DNA of 64,000 bases from Candidatus Hecatella orcuttiae (lineage in GTDB: Archaea; Thermoproteota; Bathyarchaeia; Hecatellales; Hecatellaceae): assembly GCA_002011035.2 (NCBI GenBank), contig MTLY02000003.1, forward strand, positions 29,194 through 93,193, in the 5' to 3' direction. The first letter of the stretch is position 1; each line of letters starts with the position of its first letter. Of this stretch, positions 9,124-18,305 are shown in pieces. Position numbers and translations under genes: made by a program. The notes beneath the pieces were generated by a model. That model made no database searches. It saw only the letters and a program-made list of their open reading frames with translations, and was not told the origin of the DNA.

Positions 9124-10394
9124 CGCCCACCCACCTCCCTAGGGTCGGTGATCCGGCCGGTCACCGCGGAGGCCGCCACCGTAGCCGGGGAAGCCAAGTA
9201 GACCTTCGCCCCCGGACTGCCCATCCGCCCTGTGAAATTCCGGTTCGTCGAGCTGATGCAGACTTCACCCTCCGCCAGCAGGCCGAAGTGCCCCCCCAAA
9301 CACGGCCCGCAGTTGGGAGGCCCCACCGCCGCGCCAGCCCGGGCGAAAACCTCCAGGAGCCCCTCCTCCAAGGCCCGCAGGTAGATTTCCTGCGAAGCAG
9401 GAAGCACGATCATGCGCACACCGTCCTTCACCCTCCGACCCCTCAGCAGCCCCGCTGCCTCCCGAAGGTCGTCCATCCGGCCGTTGGTGCACGACCCCAA
9501 CACCGCCTGGTCCACCGGCAGCCCGGCTACCTCCCCCACAGGCTTGACGTTGGCCACCCTCGGCGGACAGGCCACCTGAGGCTCCAGGGAATCGACGCTG
9601 AAAGACAGCTCCCCCTCATACTCCGCCCCCTCATCCGGGTAGAGCGGCCGCAGAGACCCCGCCACCCGGCCTTCCAAGTAGCGGAACGTCACCCCATCCG
9701 GGGGGACAAGTCCAGCCTTAGCCCCCAACTCCACCACCATGTTGCACAGGGTCATCCGCCCGTCCATACCCATCTTCCCCACAGTCGACCCGGTGAACTC
9801 CAAGCTCTTGTAGTTGGCGCCGTCCTCCCCCAAGCAGCCGGCCATGTGGAGGATCAGGTCCTTGGCGGAGACGTACCTCTGAAAACGGCCCTCCACCACC
9901 ACCCGCACGGTCTCAGGAACCCGAAACCAGAGGCGGCCCTGCGCCAGCACAGCCGCCACGTCCGTGGAGCCCACCCCCGTGGCGAAGGCCCCCAAAGCCC
10001 CATAGGTGCAAGTGTGGGAGTCAGCCCCCACCACCAAGTCCCCGGGCTTCACATGACCCTTCTCCGGGAGAACCTCATGGCAGATGCCCCCCTTCCCCAC
10101 GTCGTAGAAGTTCCTCACCCCATACTCCGCCACAAACCGGCGGAGCCTCCGCTGAAGCTCCGCCGACCTCACCGTGTCCGCGGGAACCTGATGGTCGAAG
10201 ACCACCACCACCCGGCCGGGGTTCCAAACCCTCCGCTCCACCAGCCTCTCGAAGGCGTCCAAGGCCAGAGGACCCGTCAGGTCGTGCATCATCACCAAGT
10301 CCACCTCCGCCTCCACGTAGCCCCCAGCCTCCACCCGCGGCAGGCCGGAGGCTCTGGCCAGAATCTTCTCCGTCAAAGTAAGCCCGCTGCTCAT
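9120..10394 (-). CDS. leuC: 3-isopropylmalate dehydratase, large subunit
   Basis: Aconitase-family large subunit holding the 4Fe-4S cluster that isomerises 2- to 3-isopropylmalate. Visible elements: MMHDLTGPLALDAFE, the conserved VVGADSHTCTYGALGAFATG (first cluster cysteine), LGSCTNGRMDDL, and NCGPCLGGHFGLLAEGE with the paired cysteines, followed by TNRNFTGRMGSP. Length 424 fits the short archaeal/bacterial LeuC type. It is expressed with leuD (4-base overlap) and follows ilvC by only 5 bases, so ilvN-ilvC-leuC-leuD read as one operon. Confidence 0.93.
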   Translation of the reverse strand: MSSGLTLTEKILARASGLPRVEAGGYVEAEVDLVMMHDLTGPLALDAFERLVERRVWNPGRVVVVFDHQVPADTVRSAELQRRLRRFVAEYGVRNFYDVGKGGICHEVLPEKGHVKPGDLVVGADSHTCTYGALGAFATGVGSTDVAAVLAQGRLWFRVPETVRVVVEGRFQRYVSAKDLILHMAGCLGEDGANYKSLEFTGSTVGKMGMDGRMTLCNMVVELGAKAGLVPPDGVTFRYLEGRVAGSLRPLYPDEGAEYEGELSFSVDSLEPQVACPPRVANVKPVGEVAGLPVDQAVLGSCTNGRMDDLREAAGLLRGRRVKDGVRMIVLPASQEIYLRALEEGLLEVFARAGAAVGPPNCGPCLGGHFGLLAEGEVCISSTNRNFTGRMGSPGAKVYLASPATVAASAVTGRITDPREVGGR

Positions 10395-10399
10395 GCCGC

Positions 10400-11410
10400 C
10401 TACTCGGACTCCTCCAACCCCGACATCTTCCTGATGAACCTCCCCACCTTCTCGATGGGGTGGTCTTCCATCTCCTTAAGCATCCTCTGTAGGTTCTCCC
10501 GGCCGCTCCGGGCTTCCTCAATCCACTGCCGGGCGAAGATGCCTTCCTTCACATCCCTAGCCGCCTTCCTCATGTTCTCCTTGACATGCTCGTCCACAAC
10601 CTTCGGGCCTACGGCCAGACCTCCATACCGAGCGGTCTCCGACACCGCGTGCAGCATCCCCAAGATGCCCTTCCGGTAGATGATGTCCACGATGAGCTTA
10701 GCCTCGTTGCAGGCTTCAAAGTAGGCCAGCTCCGGCGGGTAGCCTTCCTCCACCAAGACCTCGAAGCCCTTCTTGAGAAGCTCCACCAAGCCGCCCACCA
10801 GCACCGTCTGCTCTCCGATGAGGTCGCTCTCCGTCTCATCCTTGAAGGTGGTCTTCAGCACCCCCGCTCGGGTGCAGCCTAAAGCCTTAGCGTACTCCAA
10901 CCCCACGGTCTCTCCCTTTCCTGTGTAGTCTTGGTAGACAGCCAGAAGAGCTGGGGAGCCGAAGCCTTCGAGGTAGAGGCCTCTCACCGTGGGGCCCGGT
11001 CCCTTGGGAGCTACCATGAACACGTCGATGTGGGGCGGAGGAACGATGAGCTGGAAGTGAATGTTAAATCCGTGGGAGAAACCCAAGGCTTTACCCTCCG
11101 TCAGATGCGGCTTAATCTCCTCGTAGACCAACGGCTGAACCATGTCCTGGGTCAGCATCTGAACAACCTCCGCCCTCTCAGCCGCCTCAGACGCCTTGAA
11201 AACCCTGAAACCCTCTTTCTCAGCTGTCTTCCACTGGAGGCTCCCAGGCAGGTCTGATACGATCACATCTAAGCCTGAGTCTCGCAGGTTCTGCGATTGA
11301 GCTCTCCCTTGGCTTCCGTAGCCTATCACAGCCACGGTTTTGTTTTTCAGGTAGTTTGTGGTCACATCTCGGTCATAATATACTTTAACCACGGCTGTTC
11401 CCCCTTTCAC
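10400..11410 (-). CDS. ilvC: Ketol-acid reductoisomerase
   Basis: Class I enzyme of valine/isoleucine synthesis that isomerises and reduces acetolactate with NADPH. The Rossmann motif is [21 protein letters not shown]; further signatures are [19 protein letters not shown], and the metal-site segment [17 protein letters not shown] followed by [14 protein letters not shown]. Length of 336 is typical. An upstream in-frame start gives [13 protein letters not shown]; translation may begin at the internal GTG (VKVYYDRD). The start overlaps the end of ilvN by 4 bases. Confidence 0.94.
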   Translation of the reverse strand: MKGGTAVVKVYYDRDVTTNYLKNKTVAVIGYGSQGRAQSQNLRDSGLDVIVSDLPGSLQWKTAEKEGFRVFKASEAAERAEVVQMLTQDMVQPLVYEEIKPHLTEGKALGFSHGFNIHFQLIVPPPHIDVFMVAPKGPGPTVRGLYLEGFGSPALLAVYQDYTGKGETVGLEYAKALGCTRAGVLKTTFKDETESDLIGEQTVLVGGLVELLKKGFEVLVEEGYPPELAYFEACNEAKLIVDIIYRKGILGMLHAVSETARYGGLAVGPKVVDEHVKENMRKAARDVKEGIFARQWIEEARSGRENLQRMLKEMEDHPIEKVGRFIRKMSGLEESE

Positions 11411-11976
11411 ACTTTTATGGCTTCGCTTCCCCTGAGGAGAGCTGTGATGCCTGTTCTGGCCATTTCTTTTACACCGTATTCTTTTATGAGGTCTAGGAAA
11501 GCGTCGATCTTCCTAGGCTCCCCTGTGATCTCGATGACCATGGAGTCCGCGGTCACGTCCACCACCCTCGCCCGGTAGATGCGGGAAAAATGAATGAGGT
11601 CCGACCGGGCTTTGGAGTCTTTCACATGAACCTTGATGAGGGCCAGCTCCCGGAGCACCGACTGCTTAGGATTCAACCGGGTGACCTTGACGGTTTCCAC
11701 CAGCTTGTAGAGGTTCTTCACAATCTGCTCCACAGCCCACTCGTCTCCCCTGATGACCAAGGTCATCCTAGCCAGCTTTCCCCCCTCAAGAGCGCCCACG
11801 GAGATACTGTCGATGTTGTGGCCTCTCCGACGGATCATGTTCGTAACCTTGAAGAGGACACCCGGCTTATTCTCTACGATAGTGGCTATGATCTGGCTTG
11901 AGGGCTCTTGGCTCACGCTTCCCCACCTCTCCTCAGGGCCGCATGGGTTCCATGCGTTTAACCTTTGCACACGCAT
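11407..11976 (-). CDS. ilvN: Acetolactate synthase, regulatory (small) subunit
   Basis: ACT-domain regulatory subunit of acetohydroxyacid synthase, which confers valine feedback. The ACT fold is seen in [33 protein letters not shown], followed by the conserved C-terminal ALIKVHVKD and [18 protein letters not shown] (listed here as separate short motifs). The long frame starts at ATG 11976, placed so a TATA-like run near 12003 could give a leaderless message; the GTG at 11916 after GGAGAGGTGGGG is the better candidate for a led start and gives 169 residues. The catalytic subunit ilvB is not in this window. Confidence 0.88.
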   Translation of the reverse strand: MRVQRLNAWNPCGPEERWGSVSQEPSSQIIATIVENKPGVLFKVTNMIRRRGHNIDSISVGALEGGKLARMTLVIRGDEWAVEQIVKNLYKLVETVKVTRLNPKQSVLRELALIKVHVKDSKARSDLIHFSRIYRARVVDVTADSMVIEITGEPRKIDAFLDLIKEYGVKEMARTGITALLRGSEAIKV

Positions 11977-12065
11977 AGCTTAAGATACTGCGGCGATAAT
12001 TAAAATTATGCCTCCTCACATTTCAGGAAGCCTTAAAATGCGTAGAGGAGTATCCAGTTAGAGCC

Positions 12066-13328
12066 ATGACGGTCACATGGGATGAAGAGAAACCTCCAGC
12101 CGAAGTAGCAGCCCGTCCTGCCAAATGGGTCTACCTAGGCGTCGTGTTAATCGCCTTTGCCGTGGTTGCCTCCGGCTTCTCCGCCTACCTCTACCTGAAT
12201 TTTCAGTCGCAGGTGGAGGATTTCCACTCCGACTACGCAGCGCTGGAATCTCAGCTTTCCAGCCTCCAGTCGCAGGTTTCCAGCGTGGAAGCTGAACTGA
12301 GGAGGCTTCGCTCCCAGCTGGAAGCTCTCCAGCCCCAACCCGCTGAAGCGGGCGCGCTGCTCACCCCCCAGCAGGTCTTCAAATTGGCTGAGCCCTCCGT
12401 CGTCCTCATCAGAGCGGAGTCCCTAACGATCTTCGGTGTTGAAGTATCAGAGGGCTCCGGCTTCGTTTACGACTCCCAAGGCCACTTAGTAACCAACAAC
12501 CACGTGGTGGAGGGAGCCGACGAACTGGAGGTTGTCTTCCCAGACGGAACGGTCGTCGAGGCTCGGCTTGTGGGCGCTGACCCCTACAGTGACTTGGCGG
12601 TTTTGAAGGTAGACCTGCCGGCTGAGAAGTTGAAGCCTCTGCCTTTAGGAAACTCCTCCGAGCTTTCGGTCGGAGACCCCATCGTGGCCATCGGAAACCC
12701 CTTCGGTTTAAGCAACACCATGACGGCTGGGATAGTAAGCCAAGTGGGAAGAGAGTTAAGAGCTCCGAGAGGCTACATCATCATCGACGTCATCCAGGTT
12801 GACGCCGCCATCAACCCCGGGAACTCCGGAGGGCCTCTGATGAACATGAAGGGGGAAGTGGTGGGGGTGAACACGGCCATCATTTCAGGTTCAGGAACCT
12901 CCGCCGGAGTCGGGTTCGCCATTCCCTCCGACACGGTGAAAAGGGAAGTGCCTGTCCTCATAGCAACGGGTGAGTATAAGCATCCGTGGATAGGCATCTC
13001 AGGAACCGACGTGACCCCTGAGATCGCGGAGGCCATGGGGCTGAAGGAAGTGAAAGGCTTCCTCATCACCGACGTCGTCGAAGGCAGCCCAGCTGAGGCG
13101 GCGGGGCTCCGGGGGGGCAGCAGAACCGTTACCATCGAAGGCTTGGAGGTCAAACTAGGCGGCGACGTCATAATAGGCGTGGACGACGTGGAAGTCAGGA
13201 AGCTGAGGGACGGCATCGTCTACATCGAGAGAAACAAACAGCCCGGGGACGAGATCACCCTCACCATCATCAGGGAGGGACAAGTCCTCACCGTGGAGTT
13301 GATGTTGGGGGAGAGACCTCCGCCCTAA
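12066..13328 (+). CDS. HtrA/DegP-like membrane-anchored serine protease with PDZ domain
   Basis: One N-terminal transmembrane helix (about residues 20-43) is followed by a coiled coil rich in Gln, Ser and Leu (about 48-85), a trypsin-like domain and a PDZ domain. The catalytic triad is visible: His in TNNHVVEGAD, Asp in DPYSDLAVLKV, Ser in NPGNSGGPL. The PDZ domain runs from about 310 and contains GSPAEAAGLRGG. The protease domain therefore sits outside the membrane, as expected for envelope protein quality control. The coiled coil is longer than in most HtrA proteins and may set oligomer form. It is divergent from ilvN. Confidence 0.9.
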   Translation: MTVTWDEEKPPAEVAARPAKWVYLGVVLIAFAVVASGFSAYLYLNFQSQVEDFHSDYAALESQLSSLQSQVSSVEAELRRLRSQLEALQPQPAEAGALLTPQQVFKLAEPSVVLIRAESLTIFGVEVSEGSGFVYDSQGHLVTNNHVVEGADELEVVFPDGTVVEARLVGADPYSDLAVLKVDLPAEKLKPLPLGNSSELSVGDPIVAIGNPFGLSNTMTAGIVSQVGRELRAPRGYIIIDVIQVDAAINPGNSGGPLMNMKGEVVGVNTAIISGSGTSAGVGFAIPSDTVKREVPVLIATGEYKHPWIGISGTDVTPEIAEAMGLKEVKGFLITDVVEGSPAEAAGLRGGSRTVTIEGLEVKLGGDVIIGVDDVEVRKLRDGIVYIERNKQPGDEITLTIIREGQVLTVELMLGERPPP

Positions 13329-13489
13329 AGCATCCCGGCTTCTCAGCCAAGTCACCTTCAACCCTCCCGGAGAAAACTTTTCCTCCTATTCGAAGAGGCC
13401 TTGCCGACAAAACTATTTAAAGTGAAACCGCTAGCTATACTCTAAGCCGGCTGATAGGACCGTTTACCCTTGATGCTTCCCCCCAGAGG

Positions 13490-15358
13490 TTGAGAGAGGT
13501 TTCGAGTGGAATGTTCCAAGAGGAAGTCAAAAAAATCCAGCAACAGCACAGAATCATCGGCCGTGAGGAAGAGCTGAGTTGCGCTCTGGCTGCCGCTTAT
13601 GCTGGGAAACACATCCTCTTGGAGGGTGCGGTGGGGGTAGGTAAAACCGTCATAGCGTTGGCGTTAGCCAGACATCTTAACCGAAAATTTTACCGGGTTG
13701 ACGGGGACGAACGCTACACCGAGCATAAGCTCACCGGCTGGTTTGACCCCTCCGCGGTGATGGCCAAGGGCTACTCTTGGGAAACCTTCATCCCAGGACC
13801 TTTGACGCAGGCCATGATGGAGGGCGCTCTCCTGTTCATCAACGAGCTGAACCGAATGCCTGAAGGCACTCAGAACGTCCTCCTTCCCGCAATGGATGAA
13901 GGGCGGATAAACATCCCTAAGATCGGAGTAGTGGAGTCCAAGCCAACCTTCCTCATCATCGCAACCCAAAACCCTGAAGAATTCGTGGGCACAAGCAGGC
14001 TGGGGGAGGCTTTAAAGGACCGTTTCGTTTGGATTCGCCTCAACTACCAGTCGGGGGTGGAAGAGTGCGAAATAGTCAAAAAGGAGACAGGCTGCGAGGA
14101 TGAGGCTTTAATTTCAACAGCCGTTAAAATCGCCAGAAAAACCAGAGAAGACCCTGACATAAGGCGGGGCTCCTCGGTTCGAGGGGCCATCGACCTAGTG
14201 GACCTTGTCAGAAAGTTTGCAGGAGGCTTCACCGCGGACGTGGAAGTTTGGGTAAAAGCCGCCATGATAGCCCTGCCGACCAAGATAGAGCTTCAGGACC
14301 AAACCACGCGAAAAGTCGACGAGCTGATCAAGAAAATAGTCACCTCCAGCCTAAGTGAAGTGAAAGCCGAAGCGCCGGTGAAGACATCTTCCCAGCCGGA
14401 AAAAAGTGACCGCGGAGGCCATGCTGGGGGACAAGGTTTTCAACAAGCCCTAAAGGACAGGCTTACAGGTAAAAAATTTCAACCCCCACTGAACATGTTA
14501 GCTCCGAAAAGGTCGGAAACGGTAGGCGAACTTCTTCTCGAAGGAAAACTGTTTAAGGAAGCGGTGGCCGCCATTACAAAGGCTGAGCCGAGCTGGCTGG
14601 GTTTGCATCTTCTGGCTTCGGTTAAGCCTGAGCTTGAGCCGGAGTACCAAGAGCTTGCGAAAAGGCTTCTGATCAGGATGATCGTAAGGCTTGCGGCTCA
14701 AATATCTTGGAGAGGTCTCTCCGCCACCTACTATGGCTGCGTGCCCTTCAAACCGGGAATGGAAGAGTTCGACGTGGAGCAGACCTACGAAAACTGGCTG
14801 GGTAACCCTTGCCCCGGCCCCGAGGACATCGTGGGGGTTGAAAAATTCAGGAAGAAAAACGCCGTGGCCATCATGTTTGACACCAGTAACTCTATGCAGA
14901 TGAGTAAGATCGTAACCGCCGCCTTGGCGGTGGGGGTTTTAGCCTACAAGCTGAAGGAAGACCATCACTCCATCATCACCTTCAAGGAAAAGCCTGAAGT
15001 CCTAAAAGGCATGACGGAGAACTTGGAAATCGAAACGCTGGTGGGCAGAATCCTAGACCACCAGCCCGGAGGACTGACCAACATCCGGGACGCTTTAGCC
15101 AAGGGTTTGGAGGAACTGGAGCGGGTTCAAGTCCACAGGCAACTGGGCATCATGGTGACAGACGGATGGGTTACCTACGGAGGAGACCCGGTGGAGATCG
15201 CTGAGAAATATCCCCGTCTTCATGTGATCCAGGTTCCTCTGGGTGTGGGAGGAGGAGACCCTGACATGTGCCGAACCCTCGCCAAGGCTGGGAGGGGGAA
15301 ATACTCCTATATGCGAAGTTTCTACCATCTCCCCCAAGCCATCCTCTCCATCTTGTGA
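13490..15358 (+). CDS. MoxR-type AAA+ ATPase fused to VWA domain
   Basis: The N-terminal third is a MoxR/CbbQ-like AAA+ domain: Walker A GAVGVGKT at residues 46-53, then LFINELNRM in the Walker B position (Asn rather than Asp before Glu) and TQNPEEFVGTS for sensor 1. The C-terminal domain (from about 460) is a von Willebrand A fold with an intact MIDAS: DTSNSM, GGLTNI and VTDGWV. A low-complexity linker joins the two. ATPase and VWA partners are usually separate genes; here they are one chain of 622 residues, as in magnesium-chelatase D-like and some archaeal proteins. Substrate is unknown. TTG 13490 opens the frame; ATG 13511 is an alternative start. Confidence 0.85.
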   Translation: MREVSSGMFQEEVKKIQQQHRIIGREEELSCALAAAYAGKHILLEGAVGVGKTVIALALARHLNRKFYRVDGDERYTEHKLTGWFDPSAVMAKGYSWETFIPGPLTQAMMEGALLFINELNRMPEGTQNVLLPAMDEGRINIPKIGVVESKPTFLIIATQNPEEFVGTSRLGEALKDRFVWIRLNYQSGVEECEIVKKETGCEDEALISTAVKIARKTREDPDIRRGSSVRGAIDLVDLVRKFAGGFTADVEVWVKAAMIALPTKIELQDQTTRKVDELIKKIVTSSLSEVKAEAPVKTSSQPEKSDRGGHAGGQGFQQALKDRLTGKKFQPPLNMLAPKRSETVGELLLEGKLFKEAVAAITKAEPSWLGLHLLASVKPELEPEYQELAKRLLIRMIVRLAAQISWRGLSATYYGCVPFKPGMEEFDVEQTYENWLGNPCPGPEDIVGVEKFRKKNAVAIMFDTSNSMQMSKIVTAALAVGVLAYKLKEDHHSIITFKEKPEVLKGMTENLEIETLVGRILDHQPGGLTNIRDALAKGLEELERVQVHRQLGIMVTDGWVTYGGDPVEIAEKYPRLHVIQVPLGVGGGDPDMCRTLAKAGRGKYSYMRSFYHLPQAILSIL

Positions 15359-15502
15359 CACTTTTTTGCGGGAGCCCGGATTAAGGTCAGTCGGCTTTGA
15401 AACCTAGGTTCAGGCAGGTTTTTCTCGCGCTGGGGTGGAGAAAATGTTTTTAAAATAGTAAATATAATAAATATAATAATAAAATTTTCTGAGGACTAGG
15501 TC

Positions 15503-15853
15503 ATGAAGAAAATTGAAGCCTATATAAAATCTGATAAATTAAAGGAAGCAATCCACGAGCTGAAGAAAATCGGCGTTCCCGGCTTCACCTACTATGCCGT
15601 AACAGGTCACGGCAGAGAGGAAGAAGTTAAAGGATTCGTCCCTAGGGGCATCTCGGCTATTCCCATCAAAGAAGACATCCTACCCCGAACGAAAATCGAG
15701 ATCATGTGCAACGACAAGGATGTTGACAAAATTTTCGAAGCCATCTGGAAAGCCTGTTGCACTAAGAAACCGGGAGACGGAATGGTCTTCGTCTCACCCA
15801 TAACAGCCGCCTATAAACTGAAGGCGAAAGAAAAGCTCTCTAAGCTAGAATAA
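15503..15853 (+). CDS. P-II-like signalling protein
   Basis: A 116-residue P-II family trimer-forming protein. It begins MKKIEAYIKSDKLKEAIHEL and ends with the nucleotide-binding C-terminal pattern KPGDGMVFVSPI. The region corresponding to the T-loop (YYAVTGHGREEEVKGF) is shorter and diverged from GlnB and lacks the usual uridylylated Tyr context. The CNDKDVDKIFEAIWKACC stretch is typical of the family. No ammonium transporter or glutamine synthetase is adjacent, so its target is unknown. A GAGGA sequence precedes the ATG and an AT-rich promoter region lies at about 15445-15490. Confidence 0.82.
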   Translation: MKKIEAYIKSDKLKEAIHELKKIGVPGFTYYAVTGHGREEEVKGFVPRGISAIPIKEDILPRTKIEIMCNDKDVDKIFEAIWKACCTKKPGDGMVFVSPITAAYKLKAKEKLSKLE

Positions 15854-15890
15854 AACCCTTGGGGCCTAGACCCTGCGGGTTTAGAGGACG

Positions 15891-16499
15891 CTATCCTCCG
15901 GAAAGAATCTTCCACACTTCTTTTTTTAGGGTTTTCTCAGCGAAAAGAAGCCTCGTCTCGAAGGTCTCGTCGATGACTACTCTCCCATCCGGTGTGGAGA
16001 CCACGCAGCCTCCTATAGACTTCAGCGGCTTCTTGTCAAACGTCACCTTCATGTTTGAGGGCAGCTTCAGTTTTTGAAGCACCTGCTGGGAGCGCTCTAG
16101 GTCTTTTTCGTTAAGCTTCACCTTGATGCTCTCCGAGCCTATCTGAGACGCTGCCAAAGCTGTGAGATGGCGGAGGCTTTTGAGGTAGGCTTCCCCCTTG
16201 ACGATTCCTCGAAGCTTTTTCTCCGCCTCCTTGAAGGCTTGACCTATCAGCCTGTTTTTTTCCGCCAGAATTTTCAGGGACGCCTCCCTTCTGGCTTCGC
16301 TGAGCCTTCTATCTTCAATGAGCTTAGCCTCTTCCCGAGTTTCAGCCTCAGCGTTCTCCTCCACTTTCCGTCCTTCTTCTTCAGCCTTCTGGACGAGTTC
16401 CCTCGCCTGCTTCTCAGCTTCTTCGATTCTCTTTTTAGCTTCAGCATGGGCGTCGGCTAAAATTTCTTCACCGATCTTGGCCAGAACTTGGCTGCTCAA
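15891..16499 (-). CDS. atpE: A/V-type ATP synthase subunit E
   Basis: Peripheral-stalk subunit of the archaeal ATP synthase. The first 110 residues are a charged, Ala/Glu/Lys-rich coiled coil; the C-terminal domain carries SIGGCVVSTPDGRVVIDETFETRL, a family hallmark (quoted in two pieces: SIGGCVVSTPDG and RVVIDETFETRL). The start overlaps the end of the upstream subunit-H-like gene by 4 bases. Unlike the usual archaeal order H-I-K-E-C-F-A-B-D, no further ATPase genes follow; the next gene is a convergent P-II gene. Confidence 0.88.
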   Translation of the reverse strand: MSSQVLAKIGEEILADAHAEAKKRIEEAEKQARELVQKAEEEGRKVEENAEAETREEAKLIEDRRLSEARREASLKILAEKNRLIGQAFKEAEKKLRGIVKGEAYLKSLRHLTALAASQIGSESIKVKLNEKDLERSQQVLQKLKLPSNMKVTFDKKPLKSIGGCVVSTPDGRVVIDETFETRLLFAEKTLKKEVWKILSGG

Positions 16500-16828
16500 A
16501 GTTTAACCCCCAAAATTTCCTCCACGATTCTTTCAGCCGCTTTTTCAAGGTTTTTGGATGCTTTTTCTCTCAAGGCTTTGATTTGGTTCTCAGCTTCCTT
16601 TTCGATTTTGGCGGCTTTTTCTTGGATGAGGGCATCGGTTTCCTTTATCATTTTTTCCCTTCGATGTTTCGCTTTTTCGGAGGCCTTTGCTTTGATGGCT
16701 TCTGCCTCCGCTTCCGCCTTCCTCAATATTTCCCTACTTCTGCTTTCTGCGTCCTCTATGATCTTCCTAGCCTGCTCTTCTATTTCCCTGATTTTCCTGA
16801 GGGTTTCCACCGAAGACAAAGCCTTCAC
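16496..16828 (-). CDS. ahaH: A-type ATP synthase subunit H (AhaH-like)
   Basis: A short, almost wholly coiled-coil protein (LRKIREIEEQARKIIEDAE and onward) that pairs with subunit E in the peripheral stalk. The open frame extends to an ATG at 16894, but the GTG at 16828 is preceded by CGGAG, and the TATA-like element at 16875-16885 would place the transcript start near 16850-16855, downstream of that ATG. The GTG start, giving about 110 residues, is therefore preferred. It forms a two-gene unit with atpE. Confidence 0.8.
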   Translation of the reverse strand: MKALSSVETLRKIREIEEQARKIIEDAESRSREILRKAEAEAEAIKAKASEKAKHRREKMIKETDALIQEKAAKIEKEAENQIKALREKASKNLEKAAERIVEEILGVKL

Positions 16829-16874
16829 CGCAACTCCGCTGAAAGTAAGATTAAGGTTTCTTGGGTGGTTTCGA

Positions 16875-16885
16875 CTATATAAAAT
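16875..16885 (-). promoter_or_regulatory. TATA-like promoter of the ahaH-atpE unit
   Basis: On the minus strand this reads ATTTTATATAG, a good archaeal TATA element. It lies about 50 bases upstream of the preferred ahaH GTG and helps decide that start over the ATG at 16894. Confidence 0.5.
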
Positions 16886-16910
16886 CTTGTTCAACCCCGA
16901 GAAGAAGGGT

Positions 16911-18191
16911 CTACATATAGTCTCTAAGGCTGGGTTTTCTTTTCTTCCCGGGAGCAGGTTTTCCTGTTTCTTCTTTTACTATCAGTTTCCCGTATACTCC
17001 ATCGTAGCCCGGCTTTACCGTTACTCTACCCTCTCTAACCCTCACGATCAATTCGGCGACAGGGCGTTCTACAACTTCGCACAGCTCCCCGTAGGAGGCG
17101 TCGAGCAGAACCGTGTACTCGTTTCCAAACCTCCTCACCAAGGCGTTGTACCGCAGCCAAACCCTCTGACTGGACAGGCTGTCAGCCCCCAAGGCTGTGG
17201 CTATGACCTCGGAGAGGGGGAGAAGATGCACGTAAGCCGGGGTCTTTTCAGGCTTGAACCCCGCAGGTCTGTCAGCCAACTCTTCAACCCTCTGCTCAAC
17301 CCCCTTGGTCATCTTCCGCCCGCAGACAGGGCACAAGCTTTCCATCTTCTCCGCCTCTTGGGCTGGGAGGGAGACGCCGCAAGCCCGATGTCCCGTCCAG
17401 TGGTATTTCCCGTAGGCGGGGTTGGTTTCGACGGTGAAGAGGAAGCGGCGGGGGTCCTTGGATTTTATGGCCTCCACGATATTTCGGAAGCCCAGATTTT
17501 TCAACTCTAAAACGTTGGCTTCCCTCCCCAGCCTCCAAGGCCAGTAACTGTGGCTGTCGGAGTTGGAGACCAAAGCTAAACGGTCCAACTCCTTTATCCT
17601 CCAGTTCATGGGAGGATCCGAGGAAAGGCCTGTTTCCAAGGCGAAGATTTTGGAGGTCTTGTCTTGGTAGCAGTCTTCAAGGCGGTCGAAGCCGCTGAAG
17701 GTTCCGAAGAGGCTGAACCAGGGAGTCCAAGCGTGGGCGGGAAACACAACGTTTTCCTCTGAGACTTGGAGAGTGAGCTCCACAAGCTCCGGAGGCGTCA
17801 ATTCCAAAGTCGGTCTTCCATCGGCTTCTAGGGAGCCGTATTTTCGGAGCTCCTCGTTCAGCTGCTCAGCCACCTCCAAGCTGGGCATCCATATGACATG
17901 GTGGATTTTTTTCTGTTTACCTTCAAAGCTAAAAAGGGTGTGAACCTCGCAGCTTACCATAAAATATACTTGGGGGTTTTCGGCTTCCTTGAGAGTGTAA
18001 AGCCCATCCCACGGGCTTTCTTCCAGTAACGCCTTCAGCTCGTTGTACCATAGGGGATGGGTGGAGTCCCCTGTGCCCACCACTTTCAATCCTTTAATCT
18101 GAGCATAACGCGCTATGGAAGTCACCGTCATATCTTGGCTGGTAGCTCTGCTGTATCGGGAGTGAATGTGGCCGTCTAGAAACACCCTCAA
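16911..18191 (-). CDS. Endonuclease Q (PHP-domain DNA repair nuclease)
   Basis: EndoQ cleaves 5' of deaminated bases and abasic sites in archaeal DNA. The PHP metal site is visible as DGHIHSRYS at the N-terminus, GTGDSTH, SCEVHTLFS, FPAHAWTPWFSLFG and SNSDSH near 230. A zinc-binding segment follows (HRACGVSL then LCPVCGRKM), then a C-terminal domain ending in a basic tail (KKRKPSLRDYM). Length of 426 equals that of the characterised Thermococcus enzyme. Distinguished from PHP phosphatases by the zinc segment and C-terminal domain. Monocistronic or first gene of its unit. Confidence 0.87.
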   Translation of the reverse strand: MRVFLDGHIHSRYSRATSQDMTVTSIARYAQIKGLKVVGTGDSTHPLWYNELKALLEESPWDGLYTLKEAENPQVYFMVSCEVHTLFSFEGKQKKIHHVIWMPSLEVAEQLNEELRKYGSLEADGRPTLELTPPELVELTLQVSEENVVFPAHAWTPWFSLFGTFSGFDRLEDCYQDKTSKIFALETGLSSDPPMNWRIKELDRLALVSNSDSHSYWPWRLGREANVLELKNLGFRNIVEAIKSKDPRRFLFTVETNPAYGKYHWTGHRACGVSLPAQEAEKMESLCPVCGRKMTKGVEQRVEELADRPAGFKPEKTPAYVHLLPLSEVIATALGADSLSSQRVWLRYNALVRRFGNEYTVLLDASYGELCEVVERPVAELIVRVREGRVTVKPGYDGVYGKLIVKEETGKPAPGKKRKPSLRDYM

Positions 18192-18305
18192 AGCGGCCGC
18201 CTGAAACCCTGTTTTCCTCCCTTCAACCTATCCCTGAAGAAGGTTAAATCTTTTCGGCTAACTTCGACTGCGATGTTTTTATGCCTCAAGCAAGTTTCTC
18301 TCCTC

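Noticed and set aside
9288..10679. A 463-codon plus-strand frame across leuC and ilvC
   Set aside because: Antisense to two certain genes and rich in Pro, His and Arg; no domain is seen.
16488..17510. A 340-codon plus-strand frame with a hydrophobic N-terminus
   Set aside because: It is the complement of the coiled-coil ATPase stalk gene, whose Glu/Lys/Ala codons read as Phe/Leu/Ser on the other strand; then complement of EndoQ.
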